The notes under the pieces are model-generated. The model ran no database searches, had not been told where the DNA came from, and saw nothing but the letters and a program-made list of their open reading frames with translations. 64,000 bases of DNA, taken from Mesorhizobium amorphae. GTDB lineage: Bacteria > Pseudomonadota > Alphaproteobacteria > Rhizobiales > Rhizobiaceae. The stretch is taken from NCBI RefSeq assembly GCF_014843845.1, contig NZ_JHQS01000057.1:17170-81169 (forward strand), read 5' to 3'. The position numbers and the translations under genes are program-made. Shown piece after piece: positions 34,669 to 43,067 of the stretch. Numbering within the stretch: the first letter of the stretch is position 1; each line of letters begins with the position of its first letter.

Positions 34669-36018
34669 TCAGACCAGTCCTGAGACCACGAAGACCAGCC
34701 AGGCGATGACAGGTCCGATGATGGCGATGAGCGCGCTGTAGATCAGCAATGTCCGCAACACGCTGTCGCGCTCGGATTCTTGCGCGTTGGCGACGACAAT
34801 GGCGCCGTTTGTGGAGAACGGGCTGGTGTCGACGATGGTCGTTGAAATGGCGATTGCCGCAACGACGCCGATGGCGCTGATGTGGCCCTGCAGCAAGAAC
34901 GGAACGGCGAGCGGAATGATGGCGCCGAGCAAGGCGGTGGACGAGGCGAACGCCGATACGATCGCGCCGGTGAAGCAGAGGAGGAGTGCAACCAGCAGCG
35001 GCATACCGAGGCTGGAGATGCCTTTCGCGACGTAGTCGATCGTACCGATCTTCTCCATGAGGCCGACATAGGTGATGATGCCGGCGATCAGCAGCACTGT
35101 CGACCAGCTGACCTTGTCGATCGCTGCCTTCTGGGTCTTCGGTGAGAGGAGCGCGAGGGCGACGGCCACCGTGATCGCCACCAGCCCGACATTGAATTTG
35201 AAGACGAGTGCGCCGACCGCGAGCGCCGTAAGGCCAATCAAAGTCGTCAACCTTTCCGTAGTTAGACTGGAAAGCGCCGACACATTTTTCGTCTGCTCCT
35301 CAAAGACGCGATGGCTGATCGGCACAGCCGGCGTGCCGCCGTGGCCGATGATTGGCTGCGTCACGCCCTCAGGGTGGAGGTCGGGCAGTGGGCCTAATAC
35401 GATCGAATGCTTACGCAACACCTTCGAGCCGCCGAAGACGAAGAAGACGAGGACGGCGATGGCCAGGTTGAAGAAGAAGCTGGAGAGGAACAGTGACGTC
35501 GGTGCGAACGGCAACCCCGCCTTCTCGACGATCTGGTTGGTGATGCCACCATAGACGCTGATCGGAGAAAAGCCCCCCGCCTGTGCACCGTGAATAACCA
35601 TCAATCCCATCATGACCGGATTGATGCGATACTGGAACGCAAAACCCAGCGCCACCGGGGCCAAGATGGCGACGGCTGCAGGTCCGAGCGCACCGAAGCC
35701 GGTGATGACAGCGGCGACCAGGAACATGACCCAGGGAATCCACGCCACATGTCCGCGCACCAGTTTGACTGCGCCCTCGACCAGCCAATCGATGGTGCCA
35801 TTGATCTGGGCGATGGCGAACAGATAGGTAATGCCGACCAATGTCAGGAAGAGGTCGCTCGGGAAGCCGGCGAATATTTCCGCCGGCTTCATAGCCATGA
35901 TGAGCGAGCCGACCACAAAGGCGCAGGCGAAGGCGAGTGCGCCCATATTGATCGGCTGGATGGTTGCGATCACGAACATGCCAACCAGCAGGGCGATCGA
36001 CAGAATCTGTATGTTCAT
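34669..36018 (-). CDS. matC: malonate/dicarboxylate carrier MatC
   Basis: 449 residues from MNIQILSIALLVGMFV, with 10-12 hydrophobic segments and the MatC N-terminal pattern (TIQPINMGALAFACAFVVGSL, KPAEIFAGFPSDLFLTLVGITYLFAIAQ). Two re-entrant-like motifs are seen: GFSPISVYGGITNQI and the late STTIVDTSPFSTNGAIVVAN. GAGGGAGGAAG precedes the ATG; the eight-residue-longer start is less likely. It imports malonate across the inner membrane for the adjacent ligase and decarboxylase. Confidence 0.9.
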   Translation of the reverse strand: MNIQILSIALLVGMFVIATIQPINMGALAFACAFVVGSLIMAMKPAEIFAGFPSDLFLTLVGITYLFAIAQINGTIDWLVEGAVKLVRGHVAWIPWVMFLVAAVITGFGALGPAAVAILAPVALGFAFQYRINPVMMGLMVIHGAQAGGFSPISVYGGITNQIVEKAGLPFAPTSLFLSSFFFNLAIAVLVFFVFGGSKVLRKHSIVLGPLPDLHPEGVTQPIIGHGGTPAVPISHRVFEEQTKNVSALSSLTTERLTTLIGLTALAVGALVFKFNVGLVAITVAVALALLSPKTQKAAIDKVSWSTVLLIAGIITYVGLMEKIGTIDYVAKGISSLGMPLLVALLLCFTGAIVSAFASSTALLGAIIPLAVPFLLQGHISAIGVVAAIAISTTIVDTSPFSTNGAIVVANAQESERDSVLRTLLIYSALIAIIGPVIAWLVFVVSGLV

Positions 36019-36126
36019 AGCTTCCTCCCTCGGGAACCGCATTCAGGCGCCCGTTCTCATTTCCATCGGTTAGTAGATCGGCCTGCATCGGTCTCGCTCC
36101 CAAGCACCAACGCGGGTCGTGGCCTC

Positions 36127-37647
36127 CTATGAGGCGGGCATGTAAAGGTCGCTGTACCGGTCGCGCAGAAGGTTCTTCTGCACCTTTCCCATGGTGTTGC
36201 GCGGAAGGTCCTCGACGAAGATGACCCGTTTCGGCTGCTTGTAGCGCGCGAGGCGGGCGTGCAGCGCGTTGAGCACGGCCTTTTCGTCCAGCCTGGCGCC
36301 GGGCTCGAGGACCACTATCGCCGTCACGCCCTCACCGAAGTCGGGGTGCGCAACGCCGATCACCGCGCTCTCGGCGACGCCGCCGAGCTGGTCGATCTCG
36401 TTCTCGACCTCCTTCGGATAGATGTTGTAGCCGCCGGAAATCACCAGGTCCTTGCCGCGTCCGACGATATGGACATAGCCCGCCTCATCGATCTTGCCGA
36501 GGTCGCCGCTGATGAAATGACCGTCCCTGCTGAACTCCGCCGCCGTCTTTTCCGGCATCCGCCAGTAGCCTTTGAAAACGTTCGGGCCCTTGATCTCGAT
36601 CATGCCGGTTTCGCCTGGTCCAAGCGCCTCGCCCGTGGCTGGATCGGTGACCCTCACCGACACGCCTGGGAGTGGAAGGCCGACTGTCCCGGCCCTTCGC
36701 TCGCCTTCATAAGGGTTTGAGGTATTCATGTTGGTCTCGGTCATCCCGTAGCGCTCGAGGATGGCGTGACCGGTGCGCTGCTCGAATGCGGCGTGTGTTT
36801 CGGCAAGCAGCGGCGCCGAGCCTGATATGAAAAGCCGCATATTGGCAACGGCGTCACGGTTAAGGCCCTCGTGCTGAAGCAGCCGCACATAGAACGTCGG
36901 CACGCCCATCATCAGCGTCGCGCGCGACATCAGAGGAAGGATTTCTTCCGGCTCGAACTTTGGCAGCAGAAACATCGAGGCGCCCGCGATGAGCGTGATA
37001 TTAGTCGCCACGAAGAGCCCATGCGTGTGAAAGATCGGCAGCGCGTGGATCAGCCGGTCGGCTGTCGTCACGCACCAGCACTCGCGCAACGCAAGCGCAT
37101 TGGACAACAGGTTGTCGTGCGTCAGCATTGCGCCCTTGGAACGGCCGGTGGTCCCCGATGTGTAGAGGATCGCAGCGAGATCGTCAGGCGCGCGCGCGGC
37201 GTCGAAGAAGTCGACAGACTCCTCCCTTGCCAGCTCCATCAGCGATCCGGCGCCGTCGGCATCGAGTGTTTCGACGATTGCGCCGTGGCGATGTGCGATC
37301 TTTTCGACTTCAGCCCGAGCCCTTGATGAGACGACGACGAGCCGCGGTTCGGCGTCACCGATAAAATAATCGAGTTCGGCCAACGTGTAAGCGGTGTTCA
37401 ACGGCAAATAGACCGCCCCGCAACGCACGCATGCAAGGTAGAGCATCAGAGCCAGCGGGCTCTTGTCCACCTGGACTGCGACTCGGTCGCCAGGGCGAAC
37501 ACCAAGCACGTCGACCGCGCTGGCGATCTGTCCGGAGAGCCGCAGCGCATCTCCATAGGTCCAATGCCGACCATCGATGGTCTCGATGAAAATGGACTCG
37601 CCTGACTTGGCGGATGCTCGCATGGCGTCGAACAGGTGATTGCTCAT
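36127..37647 (-). CDS. matB: malonyl-CoA synthetase MatB
   Basis: 506 residues of the acyl-AMP ligase family: YTSGTTGRSKGAM (about 166-178), RYGMTETNMNTSNPYEGERR with the Arg typical for malonate recognition, SGDLGKIDEAGYVHIVGRGKDLVISGGYNIYP and the catalytic Lys in NTMGKVQKNLL. It converts malonate, ATP and CoA to malonyl-CoA. It lies between matA and matC in the order known from Rhizobium. Confidence 0.92.
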   Translation of the reverse strand: MSNHLFDAMRASAKSGESIFIETIDGRHWTYGDALRLSGQIASAVDVLGVRPGDRVAVQVDKSPLALMLYLACVRCGAVYLPLNTAYTLAELDYFIGDAEPRLVVVSSRARAEVEKIAHRHGAIVETLDADGAGSLMELAREESVDFFDAARAPDDLAAILYTSGTTGRSKGAMLTHDNLLSNALALRECWCVTTADRLIHALPIFHTHGLFVATNITLIAGASMFLLPKFEPEEILPLMSRATLMMGVPTFYVRLLQHEGLNRDAVANMRLFISGSAPLLAETHAAFEQRTGHAILERYGMTETNMNTSNPYEGERRAGTVGLPLPGVSVRVTDPATGEALGPGETGMIEIKGPNVFKGYWRMPEKTAAEFSRDGHFISGDLGKIDEAGYVHIVGRGKDLVISGGYNIYPKEVENEIDQLGGVAESAVIGVAHPDFGEGVTAIVVLEPGARLDEKAVLNALHARLARYKQPKRVIFVEDLPRNTMGKVQKNLLRDRYSDLYMPAS

Positions 37648-37682
37648 TGAACTCCTCCCAATTGCTTATTAGGTCCTTCTGC

Positions 37683-39077
37683 CTAGGTTTTCTGCCTTTT
37701 GGTACGGCGTCGACGAACCGGGGCGCCGAGACTGACGTCGGCCGAATCGGTTTCCGCCAGTTTCTTCACCTCCGGCGAGGCCGCGACCTCGCCATGTTGC
37801 GCCAAGGCTTCATGGTTCGCTTCGATGTCGTCCAACTTGTAAAGGTAGTTGACCATCAAGCCGTGGGACTGCCGCATCGCCTTGGCGGAGTGATCGGCGA
37901 GGAAGTTCAACCGTTCGAGGCGAGCGCCGTTGCCCAAATGAAAACGCGCCACAGGATCGACCGGCCGTCTGCCGGCGGCACGTTCCTTCACGAAATAGCG
38001 TGCAGCGAGCGGGAGGAGTACACCTTCGACGGCCCGCGCCTTCTGTGGATCATCCGCCCAACTCGGATCGTCCAGCAGGTCGAGCGTCTTGATCGCCTGG
38101 TCACCGAGGCGCGAATCCGTCGCCTTGCGCAGTTTTGCCAGCCAGCCGGCGAAAGCAGGAGCCGGCGACAGCGTCACGAAGGTCTTCAGACTTGGAAGCT
38201 CGCGGCGCAAATCCTCCACCACCTGCTTGATGAGAAAATTCCCGAAAGAGATGCCGCGCAGTCCGTCCTGGCAGTTGGAAATCGAATAGAAGACAGCGGT
38301 GGTGGCCTCCTGGGCCGTGATCGGGGAACGGTTTTCGTCGAGCACATCCTCGATGGCGGAGGGAAGCGCCTTGGTCAGCGCAACCTCAACGAAGATCAGC
38401 GGATCGTCTGCGAGACGCGGGTGGAAAAACGCAAAGCACCTGCGGTCAGGTGGAGCTAGTCTCCGCCGCAGTTCCTCCCAGCCGGCGATCTCATGCACAG
38501 CCTCGTATCTGATGATCTTCTCCAGGATATCGGCTGGCGTCGACCAGTCGATCGGACGCAGGGTCAGGAAACCGCGATTGAACCAGGAGCTGAACAGGTG
38601 GGCGAAGTCGGCATCGACGGCACGAAACTGCTCCGTCGCATCCTTCATGGCTAACAGGCGCTCGCGCATCTCCACCAGTCTTGCCGTACCTTTGGGGGCC
38701 AGGTTGAGCCTGCGCACGAGTTCCTGGCGACGCGGCTCGGCGGCTTGATGCAGTTCGATGACGGCATCCGAACTCCTGTCGCTGCGGTAGCGCTCGATGG
38801 CTTTGTCAAGCTTGGCGATGTCTGGGCCGAACTGTTCGTGCAGCATACGCACGAAGTCTTGCTGACCGGCCGCGTCCAGTTGCGCCCAGCGCTGATGGAT
38901 CTCGGCGGCCAATGCCATGCCCGAGGCTTCGCCCCGGCTCGACAGCAGCATGTCGCAGAGTTTTTCGATATTGGTCTCAGCTTGGACCGGCCCGCTGCGC
39001 GCGCCTACCGCAAGCAGCCTACGGCCGCGATCGGTGATGCTTTGCACCATATCGCTGAAGAACGAGATGCCTTCCAT
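37683..39077 (-). CDS. matA: malonyl-CoA decarboxylase MatA
   Basis: 464 residues from MEGISFFSDMVQSI, preceded by AGGAGGG at good spacing. The helical N-terminal domain is followed by the catalytic domain with CFAFFHPRLADDPLIFVEVAL, TAVFYSISNCQDGLRGISFGNFLIKQV and the TLSPAPAFAGWL segment, all conserved in malonyl-CoA decarboxylases. It releases CO2 from malonyl-CoA to give acetyl-CoA. It is the first gene of the minus-strand mat operon and faces the divergent regulator. Confidence 0.93.
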   Translation of the reverse strand: MEGISFFSDMVQSITDRGRRLLAVGARSGPVQAETNIEKLCDMLLSSRGEASGMALAAEIHQRWAQLDAAGQQDFVRMLHEQFGPDIAKLDKAIERYRSDRSSDAVIELHQAAEPRRQELVRRLNLAPKGTARLVEMRERLLAMKDATEQFRAVDADFAHLFSSWFNRGFLTLRPIDWSTPADILEKIIRYEAVHEIAGWEELRRRLAPPDRRCFAFFHPRLADDPLIFVEVALTKALPSAIEDVLDENRSPITAQEATTAVFYSISNCQDGLRGISFGNFLIKQVVEDLRRELPSLKTFVTLSPAPAFAGWLAKLRKATDSRLGDQAIKTLDLLDDPSWADDPQKARAVEGVLLPLAARYFVKERAAGRRPVDPVARFHLGNGARLERLNFLADHSAKAMRQSHGLMVNYLYKLDDIEANHEALAQHGEVAASPEVKKLAETDSADVSLGAPVRRRRTKRQKT

Positions 39078-39210
39078 GTCGGAGTCCCTCCTGGCAACGT
39101 CGAATCGGCGCAAATAGGGCCGTCCGCGCGCTCTCGATGCTTGCTGTTGCTCGGATGCGTTCGCCCAATTGTGTGCGACTTGCCTAATGTGGTATCGTTG
39201 CTAAACATTC

Positions 39211-39262
39211 TTGTGCGCAAAGTCCAGCATCTTGCATACAAGAATTGACCTCTTGCATTGAA
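39211..39262. promoter_or_regulatory. three MatR-operator-like repeats, 21-bp period
   Basis: TTGTGCGCAA (39211), TTGCATACAA (39232) and TTGCATTGAA (39253) are spaced exactly 21 bp apart, i.e. two helical turns, in the matA/matR intergenic region. The middle one differs by one base from TTGTATACAA, the MatR site I recall from Rhizobium leguminosarum bv. trifolii. A series on one DNA face suggests cooperative binding that controls both promoters. Confidence 0.7.
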
Positions 39263-39273
39263 AGGGCCCAAAG

Positions 39274-39924
39274 ATGTCGGAGAATGTCGTTCAACGCCTG
39301 CGAGACGAGATCGAAAACAGCATAATCTCGAACGACTTCGCCCCCGGTGCGCGGCTAGACGAGGTGCAATTGGCCACACGCTTCGGCGTGTCGAGAACGC
39401 CGGTGCGCGAGGCGCTGATGCAGTTGAATGCGATCGGGCTGGTGGAGATCCGGCCGCGCCGGGGTGCCGTGGTGATCGATCCGGGACCGCACCGCATTTT
39501 CGAAATGTTCGAGGTGATGGCGGAACTTGAAGGTTTGGCCGGTTCGCTGGCCGCGCGACGGTTCACCGATGCCGATCGCACAACCATCTTGGCCGCGCAT
39601 GCAGATTGCGAGCGTTCGTCCTCGGCTGGCGACAGCGACCTCTACTACTACGACAATGAACGCTTTCACAAAGCTATCTATGCTGCCAGCCACAGCGGTT
39701 TCCTCGCAGAGCAGTGCGTCGCACTGCATCGCCGTCTGCAGCCATACAGGCGTCTCCAGCTTCGCGTGCGCAACCGCGTTGCCACCTCGTTCGCTGAGCA
39801 TGGCGCGATCGTGGAAGCAATCCTAGCCGGCGACGCGGAGCGGGCGCGCACGCTCCTGCGCCAGCATGTCAGTATCCAGGGCGAACGTTTCAGCGATCTT
39901 GTAGCGACGCTGGCGAGCAGATAG
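39274..39924 (+). CDS. matR: GntR/FCD malonate regulator MatR
   Basis: 216 residues. The winged HTH is at about 5-70 (VVQRLRDEIENSIISNDFAPGARL, ATRFGVSRTPVREAL, VEIRPRRGAVV), followed by an FCD domain with NERFHKAIYAASHS and a late FAEHGAIVEAILAGD helix carrying His ligands. It is divergent from matABC, as in Rhizobium, where MatR is a repressor released by malonate. The start follows AAAGGGCCC and the three operator repeats. Confidence 0.88.
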   Translation: MSENVVQRLRDEIENSIISNDFAPGARLDEVQLATRFGVSRTPVREALMQLNAIGLVEIRPRRGAVVIDPGPHRIFEMFEVMAELEGLAGSLAARRFTDADRTTILAAHADCERSSSAGDSDLYYYDNERFHKAIYAASHSGFLAEQCVALHRRLQPYRRLQLRVRNRVATSFAEHGAIVEAILAGDAERARTLLRQHVSIQGERFSDLVATLASR

Positions 39925-40080
39925 TCGATCGTCCGGTGGTTCCACAATGCAAGTTATCTGGCCCGCGCCCATCGCGGCGGGGCTGGCGTCGCCGACCGCT
40001 TCAAAACTTTTCGCCACGCCTTGCGAACTTTGGCTTCCCTGTCGAAAATTCCTGTCAGCAATCGCCCATCCGCGCGAGGC

Positions 40081-40257
40081 TTATCTTCTCTCATTGACCC
40101 TGCGGATCGCATCCATCACCGTTAGCGAAGTGGATGACGAGACTTTTGATTGCCCCTTCAGAACGCGGTGCACCGTGGCGACGCCGACGCTCGCCGCCGC
40201 GGCAATTTCCTTGATGGTTCCCAGCCGTTCGATTCCGATCGCCGGTTCGTATGTCAT
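40081..40257 (-). pseudogene. LacI-family regulator, N-terminal HTH remnant
   Basis: 58 residues, MTYEPAIGIERLGTIKEIAAAASVGVATVHRVLKGQSKVSS…VMDAIRRV. The TIKEIA…GV…TV.RVL pattern is the LacI helix-turn-helix with hinge. The sugar-binding domain is missing. It lies directly downstream, on the same strand, of a sugar ABC permease remnant, so both come from one sugar-uptake locus. Confidence 0.6.
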
Positions 40258-40315
40258 GTCCAATTCTCCACGCCGCAATGAGAAACGGACGGCGGCGGCG
40301 GCCGCCGCCACCACG

Positions 40316-40555
40316 TCAGGTCTTGCGGCTCTTCTGGCGATAGACGTCGGCAATCACCGCGGCGATAATGATCAGGCCCTTGATGATCTCCTGATAGAAA
40401 GCATCGACGCGCAGGAAGGTGAAACCCGACATCATCGTGCCGAGGATGATCGTGCCGATCACCGTGCCCGTGATGCGGCCGACGCCGCCGGTCAGCGAGG
40501 TGCCGCCGATCACCGCCGCGGCAATCGCGTCAAGTTCGTACATCACGCCCATTCC
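40316..40555 (-). pseudogene. sugar ABC transporter permease (RbsC-like), C-terminal remnant
   Basis: Reads GVMYELDAIAAAVIGGTSLTGGVGRITGTVIG, then FYQEIIKGLIIIAAVIADVYRQK and a stop. This is the end of ribose/xylose-type permeases, including the conserved ELDAIAA.VIGGTSL.GG.G coupling motif. The first ~250 residues are missing at the junction near 40555. Confidence 0.75.
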
Positions 40556-40557
40556 GG

Positions 40558-41318
40558 CCTGTGCAGTTTGCGCGCGACGCGGTGACGATGCCGGCGACGC
40601 CCGCGAGCAGACCCGCCAAAGGCGTTAAGTACCAGCGTCACTCTGCTGAGTGATGCTGCCTCGATGGGACATTTGTTTGCAAAGCGAGACCTTGCCGGCT
40701 TGTACATTACTGGCGAGACTGGTCTCGACAATATACCGCGTGGTAGCTTTTCACCGCCTTTTCGATCGCATCATGAGCGGTCGCATGGAACATGATCGCG
40801 AAATGCGGTGAGGCTGCGGAAGACATGAAAATTGGCCCGCTGCCGGGGAAGGCAGCGGGCCCCATCAATCAAGGCTTGGCCGGAATAGGGTTATGGGCAC
40901 AAGGGCATCCGGCCAGCATTTCCAACGAGGGGGAAAAACATTTGTTCCCGCGCCGACCGCATATATTAGCAACCCCTTGACTAAGCCTTCACTCGCGCCA
41001 GAATCTTCCGGATGGCGCGGGGAATAGGCGTAGGCGACGAGGTGGCGATCACGGCGACGGTGCGAAAAGCGCATCGACGATCGTGCCGTCCTTCACATTC
41101 CGACGTTCAATCATCCATGTTCGATTATCGACGCGAAGGCCAAGCCCGGCGACAAGATCAGGTTCGAGGGCAATGTCGTCTTTGTCGATGAGGAAACAGG
41201 TCGGGTGACGGTCAGGGTGCTTGGCGCCGTCACGGTCGACATGAGCACGGTTGAACTGGTGTCGAAGCACCAGCCGCCAAAAGCGCCGGGCGCCGATGCG
41301 CGACAAGGCTGACTAGTC
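40558..41318. other. 760-bp stretch with only fragments
   Basis: No complete gene. At 41139-41282 the plus strand reads KPGDKIRFEGNVVFVDEE…VTVRVLGAVTVDMSTVELV…QPP, similar to the piece at 12089-12208 and probably a small SH3-like beta domain with its start lost. The rest (40558-41130) shows no family on either strand. Confidence 0.4.
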
Positions 41319-41582
41319 CTATCGCCTCGCGTCCGGTGTCACGGCGCGGTTTGTGAAATGCAGGTTGCGATCAGGGCGGCCGGCATCGCGGCAGGGCTGG
41401 CAATGGAGCACCTTAATCAAGTCCCAGTGCATGCAGCCGTAGTCATCGCCCAGGCGACGAGCCAGCGCCGCGACATCAAGCACGGCACTATGGCGGCAAG
41501 TCATACAATCGACCGACAGCCCCGTGCCGATCGCGACTTTCTTGCCGAGCGTGTCCTCGACAAAGGGATATTTCATGGTCAT
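41319..41582 (-). CDS. small cysteine-rich (zinc-ribbon-like) protein
   Basis: 87 residues, MTMKYPFVEDTLGKKVAIG…VDCMTCRHSAVLDVAALARRLGDDYGCMHWDLIKVLHCQPCRDAGRPD. Two CxxC pairs (CMTC and CQPC) enclose a VAALARRLG helix, as in small rhizobial zinc-ribbon proteins of unknown role. The start has a GGAGA 12 bases upstream. It lies 52 bp outside the left end of the IS1595-type element and may be complete. Confidence 0.55.
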   Translation of the reverse strand: MTMKYPFVEDTLGKKVAIGTGLSVDCMTCRHSAVLDVAALARRLGDDYGCMHWDLIKVLHCQPCRDAGRPDRNLHFTNRAVTPDARR

Positions 41583-41634
41583 GGGAAAGGCGATCTCCGT
41601 TGAAGGGTCGCCGCAACGGAGAGGATTATATTCC

Positions 41635-41657
41635 TAATTATATACTTGACGTACCAG
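41635..41657 (+). repeat. left terminal inverted repeat of the IS1595-type element
   Basis: 23 bp, beginning TAATTATATACTTGACG and ending CCAG; exact reverse complement of 44065-44087. Confidence 0.85.
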
Positions 41658-41666
41658 GACCGAAAA

Positions 41667-41860
41667 TGTCTAATGATTTCCGACAGGCCGGCATTCAAAC
41701 CGACATTACGCCAGCAATGCTTGATGCAGCACTAGACGCCGTTATTCCCCTATCTGAGTTGACGGGGGAGATTGCGGCTCACGCAGTTCGTCCAGCAATT
41801 GAGATGGCACTTGCTGCGGCATTTCGGGTTCGCGCCCAAAATGAGTGTCCAGTTTCATAG
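41667..41860 (+). CDS. possible small passenger protein
   Basis: 64 codons from ATG 41667: MSNDFRQAGIQTDITPAMLDAALDAVIPLSELTGEIAAHAVRPAIEMALAAAFRV. Composition is protein-like and helical. It lies 10 bp inside the left inverted repeat, and its last 119 bp are antisense to the 3' end of the HEPN-motif gene. No family recognised, and no good ribosome site. Confidence 0.4.
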
Positions 41861-42350
41861 CGAATTTCCAAAGGTCGCGATTTAGCTCTACCGCTTTGGT
41901 GTTCGCATCGTTGATTTCGTTTATTGTTGCGGGTGTGAAGCGGCGCAATTCATTGGTGAAGACTTGGTTTTTGTTGTCGAACGTGACGCCGCTCGCATCA
42001 ACGATGCGAAGTTCCTCGTCGTAGTTGAACATGGCGTGAGCAAAGAAGTTACGAGTTCTCGACAAGCCTTTGAACTTCGACACCAACGAAGCGAGTTCCA
42101 CCTTAAGAGGGGCGTCTGCTATCTTGCCATTGCCCAAGGCGAGAATGAGATCCAGTCGGCCCATGGTGTTTTTATGAGAGTGGAATAGCGTGCTCGCGTC
42201 CTTCATGGTGGTGCCGACGAGACCATGAAGAATGCGCAGGAATAGGCTCTCATTGTTCGCCCAATGGATGATTAATTGGCCTAGCAGCAGATAGATTGTA
42301 ACGTTGTGATCCGCTTTGCCGAACACGTTGATGGATTGCTTTCGAGCCAT
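41742..42350 (-). CDS. predicted HEPN-motif protein (passenger)
   Basis: 202 residues from MARKQSINVFGKADHN; the start is shortened by seven residues because ATG 42350 abuts the divergent gene. The helical core TIYLLLGQLIIHWANNESLFLRILHGLV resembles the first helices of HEPN folds. RNFFAH at residues 100-105 fits the HEPN signature R(N/D/H)xxxH that forms the RNase active site. Many HEPN proteins are toxins or phage-defence RNases; others are inactive scaffolds. The C-terminal tail is Pro/Glu rich. Function is a prediction. Confidence 0.6.
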   Translation of the reverse strand: MARKQSINVFGKADHNVTIYLLLGQLIIHWANNESLFLRILHGLVGTTMKDASTLFHSHKNTMGRLDLILALGNGKIADAPLKVELASLVSKFKGLSRTRNFFAHAMFNYDEELRIVDASGVTFDNKNQVFTNELRRFTPATINEINDANTKAVELNRDLWKFAMKLDTHFGREPEMPQQVPSQLLDELREPQSPPSTQIGE

Positions 42351-42516
42351 GTCAAAATCCCCCAAAGACAAAGACCAGGAAAAGGGCGACGAGGTTTTGC
42401 GCCGCCTGTTGAAGACCCCTCCCGATCCAAAGACCGGGAAGGGAAAGGATGCGTCAAATGAAAAGAAAATTGGTACACCTAGTAGCCAAGCTACTCGGGG
42501 TAAGCATTCTCATTGA
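42349..42516 (+). CDS. small charged passenger protein
   Basis: 55 residues, MSKSPKDKDQEKGDEVLRRLLKTPPDPKTGKGKD…, almost all charged or polar. The DEVLRRLLKTPP core is also seen in short rhizobial hypothetical proteins. Its ATG shares two bases with the start codon of the divergent HEPN-motif gene, so the two genes share one promoter region. A disordered partner or antitoxin is conceivable but unproven. Confidence 0.5.
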   Translation: MSKSPKDKDQEKGDEVLRRLLKTPPDPKTGKGKDASNEKKIGTPSSQATRGKHSH

Positions 42517-42542
42517 CGGAATAAGGTATGGCTGTTCCGAGC

Positions 42543-42824
42543 CTATCGGCCCGGTGGATTCGACGCCAGCCAACCATTTGTTCCGCCAATAGCGTTCGAA
42601 TAGTAGTTATTTTTTGTAATTTCGGACACCAAGATCCGATCGTTGCTATCAACGAACGATTTCAAGTGATCGTGAAGCTCTTTGGCCGTGTTGTTTACGG
42701 CAACGAGCCACATGGAATATTGTGTCTTATGCCCGTTGAGGCGCTTGAGTTCGTCCCATAGAACTTCGTAGTCGAACGAATTGTCTTCGTTTCGAAGGTC
42801 GTAATTCACCGTGTAAGAAGTCAT
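42543..42824 (-). CDS. SinR-like/Cas2-VapD-fold small protein (passenger)
   Basis: 93 residues: MTSYTVNYDLRNEDNSFDYEVLWDELKRLN … SMWLVAVNNTAKELHDHLKSFVDSNDRILVSEI. A first strand ending YDL, a helix, then an exposed W-L-V strand and a C-terminal DRILV strand match the SinR-like proteins that share the ferredoxin-like fold of Cas2 and VapD. AGGAA precedes the start. It lies in the same element as a HEPN-motif gene and has a structured leader. Nuclease activity cannot be decided from sequence. Confidence 0.55.
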   Translation of the reverse strand: MTSYTVNYDLRNEDNSFDYEVLWDELKRLNGHKTQYSMWLVAVNNTAKELHDHLKSFVDSNDRILVSEITKNNYYSNAIGGTNGWLASNPPGR

Positions 42825-42844
42825 GTAAAAAGTTCCTGTGTGGG

Positions 42845-42917
42845 GCCACAGGACGGCTTGACGTAATCACCGGTAGGTTTAGTTTGGCGAATGTCATGTG
42901 CCTAGCCGTCCTGTGGC
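42845..42917 (-). repeat. 14-bp inverted repeat in the leader of the SinR-like gene
   Basis: GCCACAGGACGGCT (42845-42858) and its exact complement AGCCGTCCTGTGGC (42904-42917) enclose 45 nt. In the minus-strand transcript the near arm ends about 20 nt before the SinR-like start codon, so the whole leader could fold into one large hairpin. It might act as a regulatory leader or a separate RNA. Confidence 0.65.
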
Positions 42918-42928
42918 TTGGTTGCATC

Positions 42929-42959
42929 AAACGGCGGTGACCGCGAATCACCGCCGTTT
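42929..42959. terminator. strong hairpin between transposase and SinR-like gene
   Basis: A perfect 12-bp stem (AAACGGCGGTGA / TCACCGCCGTTT) with a 7-nt loop and T-rich flank on the plus strand. It is A/T-tailed on both sides and could work in either direction. It probably isolates the SinR-like gene from transposase transcription. Confidence 0.65.
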
Positions 42960-43067
42960 TCAACTTTAAGGCTAAATCAACCGGAGAGTCTCCCGTTTGG
43001 GGTTTACCCACACGGTTTTTTGTTCTGTTTTCGTTTCATTAAGCGGAGGAGCTTTCTGGCCTTCTGC

